A stretch of 62,361 nt of DNA from Marinobacterium ramblicola (GTDB lineage: Bacteria > Pseudomonadota > Gammaproteobacteria > Pseudomonadales > Balneatricaceae), in the NCBI RefSeq assembly GCF_019084545.1, contig NZ_JAHREP010000018.1, positions 1-62,361 on the forward strand. Reading direction: 5' to 3'. The notes beneath the pieces were generated by a model. It saw nothing but the letters and a program-made list of their open reading frames with translations, was not told the DNA's origin and ran no database searches. The position numbers and the translations under genes are program-made. This document shows, in pieces, positions 17,936 to 28,100 of the stretch; position 1 is the stretch's first letter, and every line of letters begins with the position of its first letter.

Positions 17936-20209
17936 ATGAGCATTGACCAAACCACAGCACCGCCGGATCTCGACTTCACGACGCCGGCGTCCCGCCGTCT
18001 GCGTCAGCGTCGCATGCTGCAGGACAAACTGGCCGCCGGAGGCATCGCCGTTGGCGGCGTCAGTGTCATCATCGCTGTCGTCATGATCTTCTTCTACCTG
18101 CTGTATGAGGTAGCCCCCCTGTTCCAGCCCGCCAGCGTCGAGCCCTGGCACGTCCAGGGGGCACCGGTTGCACCCTATGCAGTACCGGGCAGCCAGGCGG
18201 ATACCCGCTATCTGGCGGTAGAGGAGCAGGCGGAGATCGGCTTCCGCGTCAGTGCGGATGGCGAGATGGTGTTTTTCCAGGCCGCCGACGGCACCCCGGT
18301 CGACAGCATGGTTCTGGAGCTGCCGGAGGGCGTCGAGATCAGCAGTTTTGCGCTGCTGTCGGAAGCCAGTCGCATCTTCGCCTTTGGTTTGAGCAATGGC
18401 GAGATACGCGTACTGCGCCACAGCTACAAGGCGACATACCCGGGCGGGCAACGTGTCCTTACACCGATCATCGAGTACCCGCTGGGGAAAGATGCCATCA
18501 AGCTGACCGACGGCGCTATCGACAGGCTGGCGCTTACCAGCGACGGCGATCGCTGGGGCATCGTCACCCTGAGCAACGGTCAACTGAGCTTTACCCGCAT
18601 CTCGCTGACTGAAAACCTGTTTACCGGCGAGACCAGTGTCGAGCGTAGCGAGAAGCAGCTGCCGCCGCTGGGTCTGGCGCCGCGAAAACTGCTGCTGACG
18701 CCGGACCTGGCCTGGCTGATGGCCAGCGCCGCCGATGGCAAGGTCGCCGTGGTCAACCTGCGCGGCGAACCTGAGATCACCCAGCTGTTCGATGCCTCCG
18801 AAGGCCAGATCACCAGCTTCCAGCTGCTGCTCGGCGCAAACTCCCTGCTGATTGGCGATGACAAGGGCAAGCTGTCGCAGTGGTTCTTCGTCCGCAACGA
18901 TGCCGGCGCCCCGGAGTTAACCCACATTCGTGATTTCGAGCACTCCAGCGATGCCATCGTCGGCATGACCACCGAACAGCGCCGCAAGGGCCTGATTACC
19001 GTGGATAGCCAGGGCGATCTGTCGCTGTACAACGCCACTGCCCGTCGCACCGCGTTCAATGAGCCGCTGTTCGACGGCCCGGTCGGTCATATCGCGATGG
19101 CACCACGTGCCGATGCACTGCTGGTGGAGCAGAACGGCAAGCTCTCCTACTGGCACGTGGAAAACGAACACCCGGAGATCTCCTGGTCGGTACTCTGGGA
19201 GAAGGTGTGGTACGAAGGCTATGACGAGCCGGCGTTCATCTGGCAATCCTCCGCGTCGAACAACGACTTCGAGCCCAAGTACAGCCTTATGCCACTGGCG
19301 TTCGGTACCCTGAAGGCGGCGTTCTACGCCATGCTGCTGGCCACACCGCTGGCAATCTGCGGCGCCATCTACACCGCCTACTTCATGGTGCCGGGCATGC
19401 GCCGCAAGGTGAAGCCGTTTATCGAGCTGATGGAAGCGCTGCCCACCGTAATCCTCGGCTTCCTCGCCGGCCTCTGGCTGGCACCGTTCATGGAAGCCAA
19501 TCTGGCCGGTATCTTCGCAGCGCTGCTGGTAATCCCGGTTGCAGTGGTCGCGTTCGGCTTTACCTGGCAGAACATGCCGGACCGGATCCGTTTCCTGCTG
19601 CCGGAAGGCTGGGACGCCGCTCTGCTGATCCCGGTGGTGATTCTGGCCACCTGGTTCGCACTGGGCATTGCGATACCGCTGGAACAGTTGCTGTTCGACG
19701 GCGACCTGCGCACCTGGCTCAGCAACGAAGCCGGCATCCCCTACGACCAGCGTAACGCCCTGGTGGTCGGCATCGCCATGGGCTTCGCCGTGATCCCGAC
19801 CATCTTCTCGATCACCGAGGACGCGATCTTCGCCGTGCCCAAGCACCTCAGTTACGGTTCCCTGGCCCTGGGCGCCACCCAGTGGCAGACACTGACCCGC
19901 GTCGTGCTGCCCACCGCCAGCCCCGGTATCTTCTCGGCGCTGATGATCGGTATGGGCCGCGCCGTGGGCGAGACGATGATCGTACTGATGGCTACAGGCA
20001 ACACCCCGATCATGGATGTGAACATCTTCGAAGGTATGCGCACCCTGGCGGCAAACATCGCCGTGGAGATGCCGGAATCCGAGGTGGGCAGTACTCACTT
20101 CCGCATCCTGTTCCTGGCCGCGTTCGTGCTGTTCCTGTTCACCTTTGTCGTGAACACTCTGGCGGAGTCGATCCGTCAGCACCTGCGCAAGAAATACGGT
20201 TCACTTTAA
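17936..20209 (+). CDS. pstC: Phosphate ABC transporter permease PstC, long form
   Basis: One of the two membrane subunits of the phosphate importer. At 757 residues it is more than twice the E. coli length. After a first membrane helix (about residues 40-65) comes a 390-residue periplasmic region with beta-rich, propeller-like repeats. Then comes the standard permease with its conserved cytoplasmic loop (YGSLALGATQWQTLTRVVLPTA, about residue 640; shown in part as SLALGATQWQTLTRVVLP). I start at ATG 17934-17938 region, base 17936, because the longer frame would begin inside the Pho promoter. Long PstC forms occur in Pseudomonas and relatives. It pairs with a similarly enlarged PstA. Confidence 0.92.
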   Translation: MSIDQTTAPPDLDFTTPASRRLRQRRMLQDKLAAGGIAVGGVSVIIAVVMIFFYLLYEVAPLFQPASVEPWHVQGAPVAPYAVPGSQADTRYLAVEEQAEIGFRVSADGEMVFFQAADGTPVDSMVLELPEGVEISSFALLSEASRIFAFGLSNGEIRVLRHSYKATYPGGQRVLTPIIEYPLGKDAIKLTDGAIDRLALTSDGDRWGIVTLSNGQLSFTRISLTENLFTGETSVERSEKQLPPLGLAPRKLLLTPDLAWLMASAADGKVAVVNLRGEPEITQLFDASEGQITSFQLLLGANSLLIGDDKGKLSQWFFVRNDAGAPELTHIRDFEHSSDAIVGMTTEQRRKGLITVDSQGDLSLYNATARRTAFNEPLFDGPVGHIAMAPRADALLVEQNGKLSYWHVENEHPEISWSVLWEKVWYEGYDEPAFIWQSSASNNDFEPKYSLMPLAFGTLKAAFYAMLLATPLAICGAIYTAYFMVPGMRRKVKPFIELMEALPTVILGFLAGLWLAPFMEANLAGIFAALLVIPVAVVAFGFTWQNMPDRIRFLLPEGWDAALLIPVVILATWFALGIAIPLEQLLFDGDLRTWLSNEAGIPYDQRNALVVGIAMGFAVIPTIFSITEDAIFAVPKHLSYGSLALGATQWQTLTRVVLPTASPGIFSALMIGMGRAVGETMIVLMATGNTPIMDVNIFEGMRTLAANIAVEMPESEVGSTHFRILFLAAFVLFLFTFVVNTLAESIRQHLRKKYGSL

Positions 20210-20229
20210 GGCACCACTGAGGATTGACT

Positions 20230-21918
20230 ATGCGTATCTCATTCAGCGAATGGACCAAGTCGGGCTCTCCCTGGGTCTGGCTCAACGCCGGTGCCGTCGC
20301 CATCTGTATCATCATGGTGGTCGGCCTGTTGGCGCTGATCGCCGTGCGCGGCCTGGGCCATTTCTGGCCCGCCGACGTGATCCAGGCGGACTACGAAGAG
20401 CGCGGCCAGAAACATACCATTATCGGTGAACTGGTCGAGCGCGAAATGGTACCGGCCCCGCAGCTTCGCGGTGCCGGCATCGAGGTGCCGGAAGGGGTCG
20501 AGGCGATGGCCCGCGACCTGATCAAGGTCGGCAACCGGGACTTTGGCAGCGCCGACTTCCTCTGGGCGATGGATCACTTCATCACCGACATCCAGCGTCC
20601 GGAGATGCTGTTCACTGCCGAGCGGCTGGAGTGGGGCAACTTCTACGGCTACCTGCGTGAAGTGAAGGAAGCGGGGCAGAGCGTCAGTCGTTATACCGGT
20701 TACGAAAAGAACCAGGAGTACCTGACGCTCTGGGCCGAGTTCCAGCAACGTATCGAGCGTGTTCTCGAGATCCGCGAACAGATTTTGGTGATCGAGAAGC
20801 AAGAGATCGGCAGCATCAACTACGAGATCGAGCGACTGCGCCTGAAAGAGCGCGGCCTGGACCTCGAACAGTCCACCGATACCGAGGCCTACGCCAGGAT
20901 CGACGCACGCCGTAAGGAACTGAATGCGGAGTATGAGGGGCTGCAGCAGCGTCTGACCGACCTCTACACGCAAATCAACCGCGATACTTTTGTCGCCGAG
21001 ATCGCCGATGGTCGCGAAGTGGAGATCGCCATCGCCAAGATTGTCCGCGCCTTCCTGCCCAACGATATGGGCCTGGGCGCCAAGATCATCCACTACGCCG
21101 AGAAGGTGTGGGAGTTCCTCTCCGACGAACCTCGCGAAGCCAACACCGAGGGCGGTATCTTCCCGGCGATCTTCGGTACCGTGATGATGGTGATCCTGAT
21201 GTCGGTACTGGTAACGCCGTTCGGCGTCATCGCCGCCGTCTACCTGCGTGAATACGCCAAGCAGGGGTTTGTCACCCGTCTGATCCGCATCGCGGTGAAC
21301 AACCTGGCCGGTGTACCATCGATCGTCTACGGCGTATTTGGCCTCGGCTTCTTCGTCTATTTCCTCGGCGGCCATATCGACGACCTGTTCTTCCCCGAAG
21401 CCAAGCCGTCACCGACCTTCGGCACCGGCGGTCTGATGTGGGCCTCGATCACCCTGGCCCTGCTCACCGTGCCGGTGGTGATCGTCGCCACCGAAGAGGG
21501 CCTGGCGCGTATCCCGCGCGCGGTGCGCGAGGGCTCCCTGGCCCTGGGTGCGACCAAGTTCGAAACCCTGTGGAAGGTGGTGCTGCCGATGGCCAGCCCG
21601 GCGATGATGACCGGTGTTATCCTCGCCATCGCCCGTGCCGCCGGTGAGGTCGCCCCGCTGATGCTGGTGGGCGTGGTCAAGCTGGCGCCGAGCCTGCCGC
21701 TGGATACCAACTACCCCTATCTGCATCTGGATCAGAAGTTCATGCACCTGGGTTTCCACATCTATGATGTAGGCTTCCAGAGCCCCAACGTCGAAGCGGC
21801 CCGTCCGCTGGTCTACGCCACGGCGCTGCTGCTGGTGGTTGTGATTGCACTGCTGAACTTCTCGGCCATCGCGATCCGCAACCACCTGCGTGAAAAGTAC
21901 AAAGCGCTCGAAATGTGA
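20230..21918 (+). CDS. pstA: Phosphate ABC transporter permease PstA, long form
   Basis: Second membrane subunit of the phosphate importer, 562 residues. One N-terminal membrane helix (about 15-40) is followed by a 260-residue soluble insertion. That insertion holds a strongly charged coiled-coil stretch (about residues 175-255, rich in Glu, Arg and Leu) before the permease core, which has the coupling loop REGSLALGATKFETLWKVVL. ATG 20230 is preferred over a TTG two codons earlier because GAGG lies seven bases upstream. It follows pstC by 20 bases. The two soluble insertions probably face the periplasm together; their role is not known to me. Confidence 0.92.
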   Translation: MRISFSEWTKSGSPWVWLNAGAVAICIIMVVGLLALIAVRGLGHFWPADVIQADYEERGQKHTIIGELVEREMVPAPQLRGAGIEVPEGVEAMARDLIKVGNRDFGSADFLWAMDHFITDIQRPEMLFTAERLEWGNFYGYLREVKEAGQSVSRYTGYEKNQEYLTLWAEFQQRIERVLEIREQILVIEKQEIGSINYEIERLRLKERGLDLEQSTDTEAYARIDARRKELNAEYEGLQQRLTDLYTQINRDTFVAEIADGREVEIAIAKIVRAFLPNDMGLGAKIIHYAEKVWEFLSDEPREANTEGGIFPAIFGTVMMVILMSVLVTPFGVIAAVYLREYAKQGFVTRLIRIAVNNLAGVPSIVYGVFGLGFFVYFLGGHIDDLFFPEAKPSPTFGTGGLMWASITLALLTVPVVIVATEEGLARIPRAVREGSLALGATKFETLWKVVLPMASPAMMTGVILAIARAAGEVAPLMLVGVVKLAPSLPLDTNYPYLHLDQKFMHLGFHIYDVGFQSPNVEAARPLVYATALLLVVVIALLNFSAIAIRNHLREKYKALEM

Positions 21919-21953
21919 TGTCGGCACCGATTACTGAATAAAGGTTTTTAGAG

Positions 21954-22787
21954 ATGACTAGCGAAATCAAAACTCACGCCATCGATATCGCCTCCATGCA
22001 GCGCGATAGCCGCACACTGCGCCTGGAAGAGGAAACGCATACCCTGCAGGTACGCGATCTCAAGCTGTTCTACGGCGAGAAAGAAGCCCTGCACGGTATC
22101 AACATGGATATCGCCAAGAACCGCGTCACCGCCTTCATCGGCCCATCCGGCTGCGGTAAATCCACCCTGCTACGCTGTTTCAACCGCATGAATGACCTGG
22201 TGGACAGCTGCCGCATTGAGGGTCAGCTGCTGCTAGACGGCGAAAACATCTACGATCGTACGGTCAATGTGGCCGATCTGCGCCGCCGCGTCGGCATGGT
22301 GTTCCAGAAGCCCAACCCCTTCCCCAAGTCGATCTACGAGAACGTGGCCTATGGCCTGCGTATCCAGGGCGTGAAGAAGAAGCGCGTGATCGACGATACC
22401 GTCGAGTGGGCGCTGCGCTCGGCGGCGCTCTGGGATGAGGTCAAGGATCGCCTGCACGAATCGGCGCTGGGTATGTCCGGTGGTCAGCAGCAGCGTCTGG
22501 TTATCGCCCGTACCGTGGCGGTAAAACCCGAGGTACTGCTGCTGGACGAGCCGGCCTCCGCACTGGACCCGATCTCCACACTGAAGATCGAGGAGCTGAT
22601 CCATGAGCTCAAGCGCGACTTCACCATCGTCATCGTTACCCACAATATGCAGCAGGCAGCCCGTGTTTCCGATTACACTGCCTTCATGTACATGGGTGAT
22701 CTGATCGAGTTCGGTGTCACCGACACCCTGTTTACCAACCCGGCTGAGAAGCAGACCGAAGACTATATTACTGGTCGTTACGGCTGA
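21954..22787 (+). CDS. pstB: Phosphate ABC transporter ATPase PstB
   Basis: Energises phosphate import and contributes to PhoR signalling. The 277-residue protein has Walker [10 protein letters not shown] (about residues 63-71), the ABC signature [11 protein letters not shown], Walker [13 protein letters not shown], and the switch His in VTHNM. An N-terminal extension of about 25 residues precedes the first beta strand. It sits between pstA and phoU, as in most Pst operons. Confidence 0.97.
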   Translation: MTSEIKTHAIDIASMQRDSRTLRLEEETHTLQVRDLKLFYGEKEALHGINMDIAKNRVTAFIGPSGCGKSTLLRCFNRMNDLVDSCRIEGQLLLDGENIYDRTVNVADLRRRVGMVFQKPNPFPKSIYENVAYGLRIQGVKKKRVIDDTVEWALRSAALWDEVKDRLHESALGMSGGQQQRLVIARTVAVKPEVLLLDEPASALDPISTLKIEELIHELKRDFTIVIVTHNMQQAARVSDYTAFMYMGDLIEFGVTDTLFTNPAEKQTEDYITGRYG

Positions 22788-22847
22788 TGGCGCCTCACTC
22801 GCCATCCCTGAACTGCCCAGCAACATTCCGTAACGGAGACAGAGACC

Positions 22848-23606
22848 GTGGAATTCGAAAAGGATAGTTACTCCACCCATATCTCCCAGCAATTCAACGA
22901 AGAGCTGGAGACCATTCGCACTCAGATGCTGACCATGGGTGGAATCGTCGAGCGTCAGGTTCATGACGCCATCGAAGCACTGCTGACCGGCGATAACGAG
23001 CTGGCCGAGCAGGCGCGTCGTATCGATAAGCAGACCAACGAAATGGAGCTGCTGATCGACGAGCAGTGCACCATGACCATCGCCCGCCGCCAACCGGCCG
23101 CCTCGGACCTGCGCCTGATCATCTCGATCAGCCGCGCCGTGGCCGACCTGGAGCGCATCGGCGACGAAGCCAGCCGCATCGCCCAGCAGGCGATCGAGAT
23201 GGCCGAGGGTACCCGCACCCAGCACGGCTTCCACGAAGTACGCCACATCGGCAACGTGGTCCGCGACATGGTCAAGGACGTACTCACCGCCTTCGCCCGC
23301 AACGACCTTGAGATGGCCTACCGCGTGGCCAAGCAGGATCGCATCGTCGATCAGGAGTACCGCACCGCCATGCGTACCCTGGTCACCTACATGATGGAAG
23401 ACGTACGTTCGATCTCCAGCATCATGAACGTGATCTGGGTACTGCGCAGCCTGGAGCGTATCGGCGATCATGCCCGCAACCTGGCCGAACACCTGATCTA
23501 CCAGGTCAGCGGCACCGACGTGCGCCACAAGAGCCTGCAGACGATGAAGCAGGCGGTACGCGACGAGACCGGCAGCAGCGACGAGGACAGCGACGACGTC
23601 GAGTAA
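22848..23606 (+). CDS. phoU: Phosphate signalling protein PhoU
   Basis: Negative modulator linking the Pst transporter to PhoR and limiting phosphate uptake. The 252-residue protein consists of two three-helix PhoU repeats with metal-binding-type acidic segments (RIGDEASRIA in the first half, RIGDHARNLAEHL in the second). Translation starts at GTG 22848, with GGAG nine bases upstream. The tail ends in a run of acidic residues. Its stop faces the convergent DUF1415 gene 11 bases away. Confidence 0.96.
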   Translation: MEFEKDSYSTHISQQFNEELETIRTQMLTMGGIVERQVHDAIEALLTGDNELAEQARRIDKQTNEMELLIDEQCTMTIARRQPAASDLRLIISISRAVADLERIGDEASRIAQQAIEMAEGTRTQHGFHEVRHIGNVVRDMVKDVLTAFARNDLEMAYRVAKQDRIVDQEYRTAMRTLVTYMMEDVRSISSIMNVIWVLRSLERIGDHARNLAEHLIYQVSGTDVRHKSLQTMKQAVRDETGSSDEDSDDVE

Positions 23607-23617
23607 TCGTCCGTCGT

Positions 23618-24211
23618 CTAAAGCTCCTCTTCAGGCCAGTAAGCGGCCAGGGGCGGGAACTGCGCCAGCAGTCCCGCTCTGCCCAGCTCTCGCAGCCGCT
23701 TGATGTTGCGCCCCGGTATCGACTCGGGGTCGCGATAGCTGGCCAGCGCCCGACTCATCTCATCCTGGCGGATCAGATGCAGCGTCGGATAGGGCGCCCG
23801 GTTGGTCCAGTGACTGATATCGTCCGCATCGACGCCGTCGAACAGATAGCCGGGATGAAAGGTCGCGATCTGGAACAGATCCTCGACCCCGGCCTGCTCG
23901 ATCAACGCCTCCGCATCGGCGACGATATCCAGAAAATCGTCGAAATCGGCCAGCAGCCAGGGCGTGATCAGCAGCGTCGTGGACAGCTCCGCCTCCGGCG
24001 TCTCCACCAGATCCGACAGCTGCTGCAGGAAATCGCGCAGAAAATTCTCCTCGTCCCGGGCCTCGGATACCCGGTAACGAATCGTGCCGGCGCGCACCAC
24101 CGGTGCGGCGAAGGGGCAGAGGTTCAGGCCCACCACCATCTTTTCGACCCAGTCACGGGTCAGGTTCTGCGCTTGTTCGATCAAGCGTTGTTCTTCGGTC
24201 ATCATCTTCAT
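23618..24211 (-). CDS. DUF1415 family protein
   Basis: A soluble 197-residue protein of the DUF1415 family, conserved in many proteobacteria without an assigned function. Recognisable family segments are the N-terminal WVEKMVVGLNLCPFA (about residues 21-35), LLITPWLL, and the central FHPGYLF followed by NRAPYPTLHLIR. There is no signal peptide or membrane helix. It converges with phoU and is the last housekeeping gene before the toxin locus. Conserved Cys, His and Arg residues suggest an enzyme, but no reaction can be named. Confidence 0.82.
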   Translation of the reverse strand: MKMMTEEQRLIEQAQNLTRDWVEKMVVGLNLCPFAAPVVRAGTIRYRVSEARDEENFLRDFLQQLSDLVETPEAELSTTLLITPWLLADFDDFLDIVADAEALIEQAGVEDLFQIATFHPGYLFDGVDADDISHWTNRAPYPTLHLIRQDEMSRALASYRDPESIPGRNIKRLRELGRAGLLAQFPPLAAYWPEEEL

Positions 24212-24298
24212 GCCGCGATCCTACCGCCAAGCGCGGCAAAAGTAACCCTGGCAGGCAACAGGTCGTCATGATCGCACCCTAGCAATCAGAGTAGCGCG

Positions 24299-24327
24299 CC
24301 AGCTCCGTTGAGCTGGTGGTGTTTTTT
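24299..24327 (+). terminator. Hairpin with T-run at the end of the immunity gene
   Basis: Stem CCAGCTC / GAGCTGG with loop CGTT, followed five bases later by six T residues on the plus strand, overlapping the stop of the convergent-facing immunity gene. It would stop plus-strand transcription from the phoU side before it runs antisense into the cdi locus. On the minus strand there is a stem but no T-run. Weak evidence. Confidence 0.4.
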
Positions 24328-25189
24328 ATCCTCCGAATATCCGCTTTATCCAACTTTTCGTGTTCGGTTTTTCAACCTCTTCACGATATGGATGGGTAGT
24401 CGGCCCTTCGGGTCTTAGCAAGTCACCGGGATAGTGTTCATGTCCCAGGCACTGACTATCGTCCAGCCCCAGTGCTTTCACTGCCGCTACCGCTTCTATG
24501 CACCAACGCCCAAAGTAGCTACCCATCTCCAGCGGATGTTTCTCCGGGTCGCCATAGAGGTACCACCACAATTCGTTTTTACCCTTACGGGCGAGCTCGG
24601 GATACCAATGATCGACAAACTCGCGCAGCAAGTCTGCTTGTCGCTCTTTTGAAGCATCGATTGCGCTGAGCAAGCGTCCGTAGGGCTTCTTATGCAGAAG
24701 CTGGGAGCCGATCCTGCGTCCCGGTTGCCGACTGGCAATGACCCTGTCGAGCAGCACGTCTTCCCCTTCGGCGTCGATCAAGTCGAGCAGACGCTGCCAT
24801 TGGTCATCGGGAATCTCCAGCGCCAACGCCAATCCCACCAACCAGAAACACCAGTTGTAGTGATTGAGATCGGACAGATTGAAGATCCAGTCCCGGCAGG
24901 TTTTGAGGTTATGGGCGGCACAAACTTCTGCGGCTAGCTTGTTGGATAGCTCCCAGGCGTCGAGCAGGCCTGGGAAGTATTGGGCTAGCTCTAAAATTGA
25001 ATCGCCTCGGGAGTATCGGCGGAGGATGATGCGGCAGTACTCACTTGTAAGATTCCAAACATACTGCGGCCGATACAGAGTGTTGCCACTGGTAGATGAC
25101 AACTGAATCTCAATGTCTTCAATTGTCTTAGCACTGAATTCCGTCCATTCACACCAATAGCTCTGATTGCCAATAGATGCCCTTATCAT
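24326..25189 (-). CDS. cdiI: PoNi-type immunity protein (DUF1910/DUF1911)
   Basis: Predicted antitoxin that neutralises the nuclease tip of the adjacent CdiA. The 287-residue soluble, helical protein is rich in Trp and Tyr. Its C-terminal half fits the DUF1911 pattern: DHWYPELARKGKNELWWY, then GSYFGRWCIEAVAAVKALGL, then HYPGDLL. The N-terminal half resembles DUF1910. Such proteins are known as PoNi, cognate to PoNe nucleases. Its ATG overlaps the cdiA stop by four bases (ATGA), so toxin and immunity are translationally coupled. Base composition is more AT-rich than in flanking genes, fitting recent exchange. Family assignment is from recalled motifs. Confidence 0.78.
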   Translation of the reverse strand: MIRASIGNQSYWCEWTEFSAKTIEDIEIQLSSTSGNTLYRPQYVWNLTSEYCRIILRRYSRGDSILELAQYFPGLLDAWELSNKLAAEVCAAHNLKTCRDWIFNLSDLNHYNWCFWLVGLALALEIPDDQWQRLLDLIDAEGEDVLLDRVIASRQPGRRIGSQLLHKKPYGRLLSAIDASKERQADLLREFVDHWYPELARKGKNELWWYLYGDPEKHPLEMGSYFGRWCIEAVAAVKALGLDDSQCLGHEHYPGDLLRPEGPTTHPYREEVEKPNTKSWIKRIFGG

Positions 25190-28100
25190 GGAGCAGCCCC
25201 TGTTAAGCTCATTGTAGAATTCAGAATGCTTGATGTATCAATCTCTTTTGCCACTCCCAATGCATCAAGTACTTGAATTTCGGTTGCACCATCAGCCCGT
25301 GTAGTAACGACCCACGTCTCAACACGATTATTATCAATAGCTTTATAAATAGCCGTAGCGTTTTTCTCACCCACCGCTTTTTCAATCCGCCCAGAGCCCA
25401 AAGTCCAACTATCGCTCCCCTGGCGACCGTCCTTCGTTCTACCCAACGACTGTGCACCGGTCTTGCTGTCGGTTCCCACGAACTTGTACTCGATCACCAC
25501 GTAATCCACGTCCGCCCGATTGACCTTGTACAAGTCGTCGATGCCGGTTTCACCGACACCCGGCACACGCGCCAGCTTCTGCCCCTCTGGCACTATCCGT
25601 TTGACCGTTTCGGCACCGAACAGATCGCCCAGGATACCCTTCTGCTCTCTCGTGAGTACTCTTAAATCGAGAAGAGGCGTACCGGTTTTATCGATGATAC
25701 CCCCGCTGTCAATCAATGCACTCATTGCAAGCTGGTCGATTTTACTACTGATGTTGGACGCCAGCTTCTGCTTCGCTGCACCCGCAAGATCATTGAGTTT
25801 GCCGGTCAGCACAGAGCCCACTTTCGTCGATACGCCCACGCCTGTCGCGTTGGTGGCGGCCCCGATCTCCGCCACCAGTATCTCGGCGGTCGCCTGGCCA
25901 CGCAGGCGGTTGGCGGTTTCTTCATCGCCCTGCAGCTCATAGATGACGGCCTGGGTTTCGACTGCCTTGAGGGCGTCGCTTAGAGCATGGTCGCCTTGCA
26001 TGCCCTTGAGCTGACTGTCGGCGAAGGCGAGGAAGGGGTTGTCGTCGCTGAGGATCTCGACCGCGCCGTCGTAGGCGGCGATCCAGGTCTCCTTGCTGGT
26101 CAGGGCATCGGCCAGGTTGACGCCCTTGTCGGCCAGGGCGGCTTTGGCATAGTCCAGCGTGCTCTGTTTGGCGGCGACCGGGTCTTTGACGGCGGCGAAT
26201 CGCTCGTAGAAGTCGGTGTAGTCCCGCCGTTGATTGAGCCCTTCCGCGGCGTCGAAGCCGAAGGCGTCCAGGTCTTCGCTCTGCGGGAACAGCCGATCAG
26301 CATTGATCAGGGCGTCGTTGAAGGCCTTGTCCGTGGCGGTGAACCAGGCGCCGTTGATACCGTCCGGGTTGTTGGCGGTGGTGGTGGCCGCCAGCTCCTT
26401 CAGAAAGGCTTGGGCGGCAGCAAGGGTATCGGCGCCTATGCCGATGTTGTCGGCGGTGGCGTTCCGGTCTCTGTCGATGCCGTTCAGGGCGACTTCGGTC
26501 AGGATCGCGGTCGCCAGTTCCGTATCGGTGATGCCGAGGCGTTCGGCAAAGGCTTCAGCGCTAGCCTCGATCAAATCGATCTCGGTCGGGTGCAACTGCC
26601 GGTTGTTCAGGTCGGCGGTGCCGGCGATGAGGCCGCCGGGTGTGCCTCCGACGGTGCTGCCGATCAGTACCTTGGCCAGGTTGTTGAGGGTGGCCGAGGT
26701 GCCCAGCTGTTCCTTGAGCTGTGCCGCCACCGCTTCGTTGACGCCCGCCGCCAACGCACCCTGGGTGAAGTCGCCACCACCGAGCACGGCGGTCATGCCG
26801 CCGACCAGGGCGTGGGCGAGGGACTTGTCCAGCGGCAGTTTGGCCTGCTCCACGGCGACCCGGTCCTGCCAGAGCGCGATCAGTTCGGGATCGCCCCGGC
26901 GTTCGGCGGCGGCCAACATCGCTTCGGCGTTGTCGAGGTCGCGGTAGAGGTGACCCACCTGCAGATAGGCCTCTTCCGCGAACACCTGGGTCAGCTCGAC
27001 CTGCTCCTGCACCGCGTCGACCTTGTCATCGCTGAATATCCGCTCCAGCACCCGGTGCGCTTCTTCCTTGCTGCGCTTGAGATCATCCAGTCTCTGGCCG
27101 GGGTTGCTGCGGACCTCGATGTTGCCGTCGGAGATCGCGGCGTAGGTGGTGTTGCTCGCCTCGCCGCTGTCGCTGCCGAACCCGCCGCCGAGGCCCTGGG
27201 CCAGGTTCTGCATGTTGCCGCTGAGGCTGGTGCTGATGCCGATGCTCATCGAGTCGATGTCGTACTCGGCGTGGTTGTTCAGGGCGTTGTAGGTCAGCGT
27301 CTCGGTGCTCAGGCGGTTGTTGGCCGGATCGGAGTCGCTGACGATGGCGCCGCCCTGCAGGTCGGTGTTGCCGCCGACCTGTACGTCGAACCCGCCAGCA
27401 CCGGCGAACAGGCCGCTCTGCTCCTGTACCGCGATGTACTCGGACTTGGCGTCGAGCTCGCTGTAGTTGAGGCTGAGGTTGACCGGGGTGCTGGGGCCGA
27501 TGCCGACGCCGACCTTGACGCCGAGGGACTGCTGCTGGTTGCTGTAGTGCTCTTCGTCTTGCTGGCTGATGATGCTGAGGTCGCCGCCGATATCGGCGAG
27601 GATGCGCTCGGCGTTGACCTGGGCGCCTTCGAGGCGGGTGTCGTTGCCGGAGGTGAGCGAGACGCTCTGTTCGGCGTTGAGCTGGGTCTCGAGGTAGCGG
27701 TCGTTGCTCTGGTTGATCTCGCCGCGGGCGAGGCTGCCCTCGACGTAGAGCTGCAGGCCGTCGCTGCCGATGGAGATGCCGATCCCGGCGCTGGAGCTCT
27801 TGCTGTCGCTGTCGTCGGTATGGGTGTTCTCGGCGCTGAGCAGGCGGATGTCGTCGGCGGCGTCGAGGTTGATGTTGCGGCCCTCGATCAGGCTGCCGAC
27901 GCTGGTGATGTCGCCCGAGCCTTCGCGTGCGCTGTCGCCACGGGCTTGGATCGTGATATCGCCGTCGGCGATCAGGCTGGTGCCGAGGGCACGATCGTCG
28001 CGCAGTGTGCGGGTCTGCTCGCTGCGACTGGCGCCGAACGACAGGGAGAGGTTCATGCCGGAGCTTTGCGCGTTGCCCTCGTCATCGGTGTCGGTGTTGG

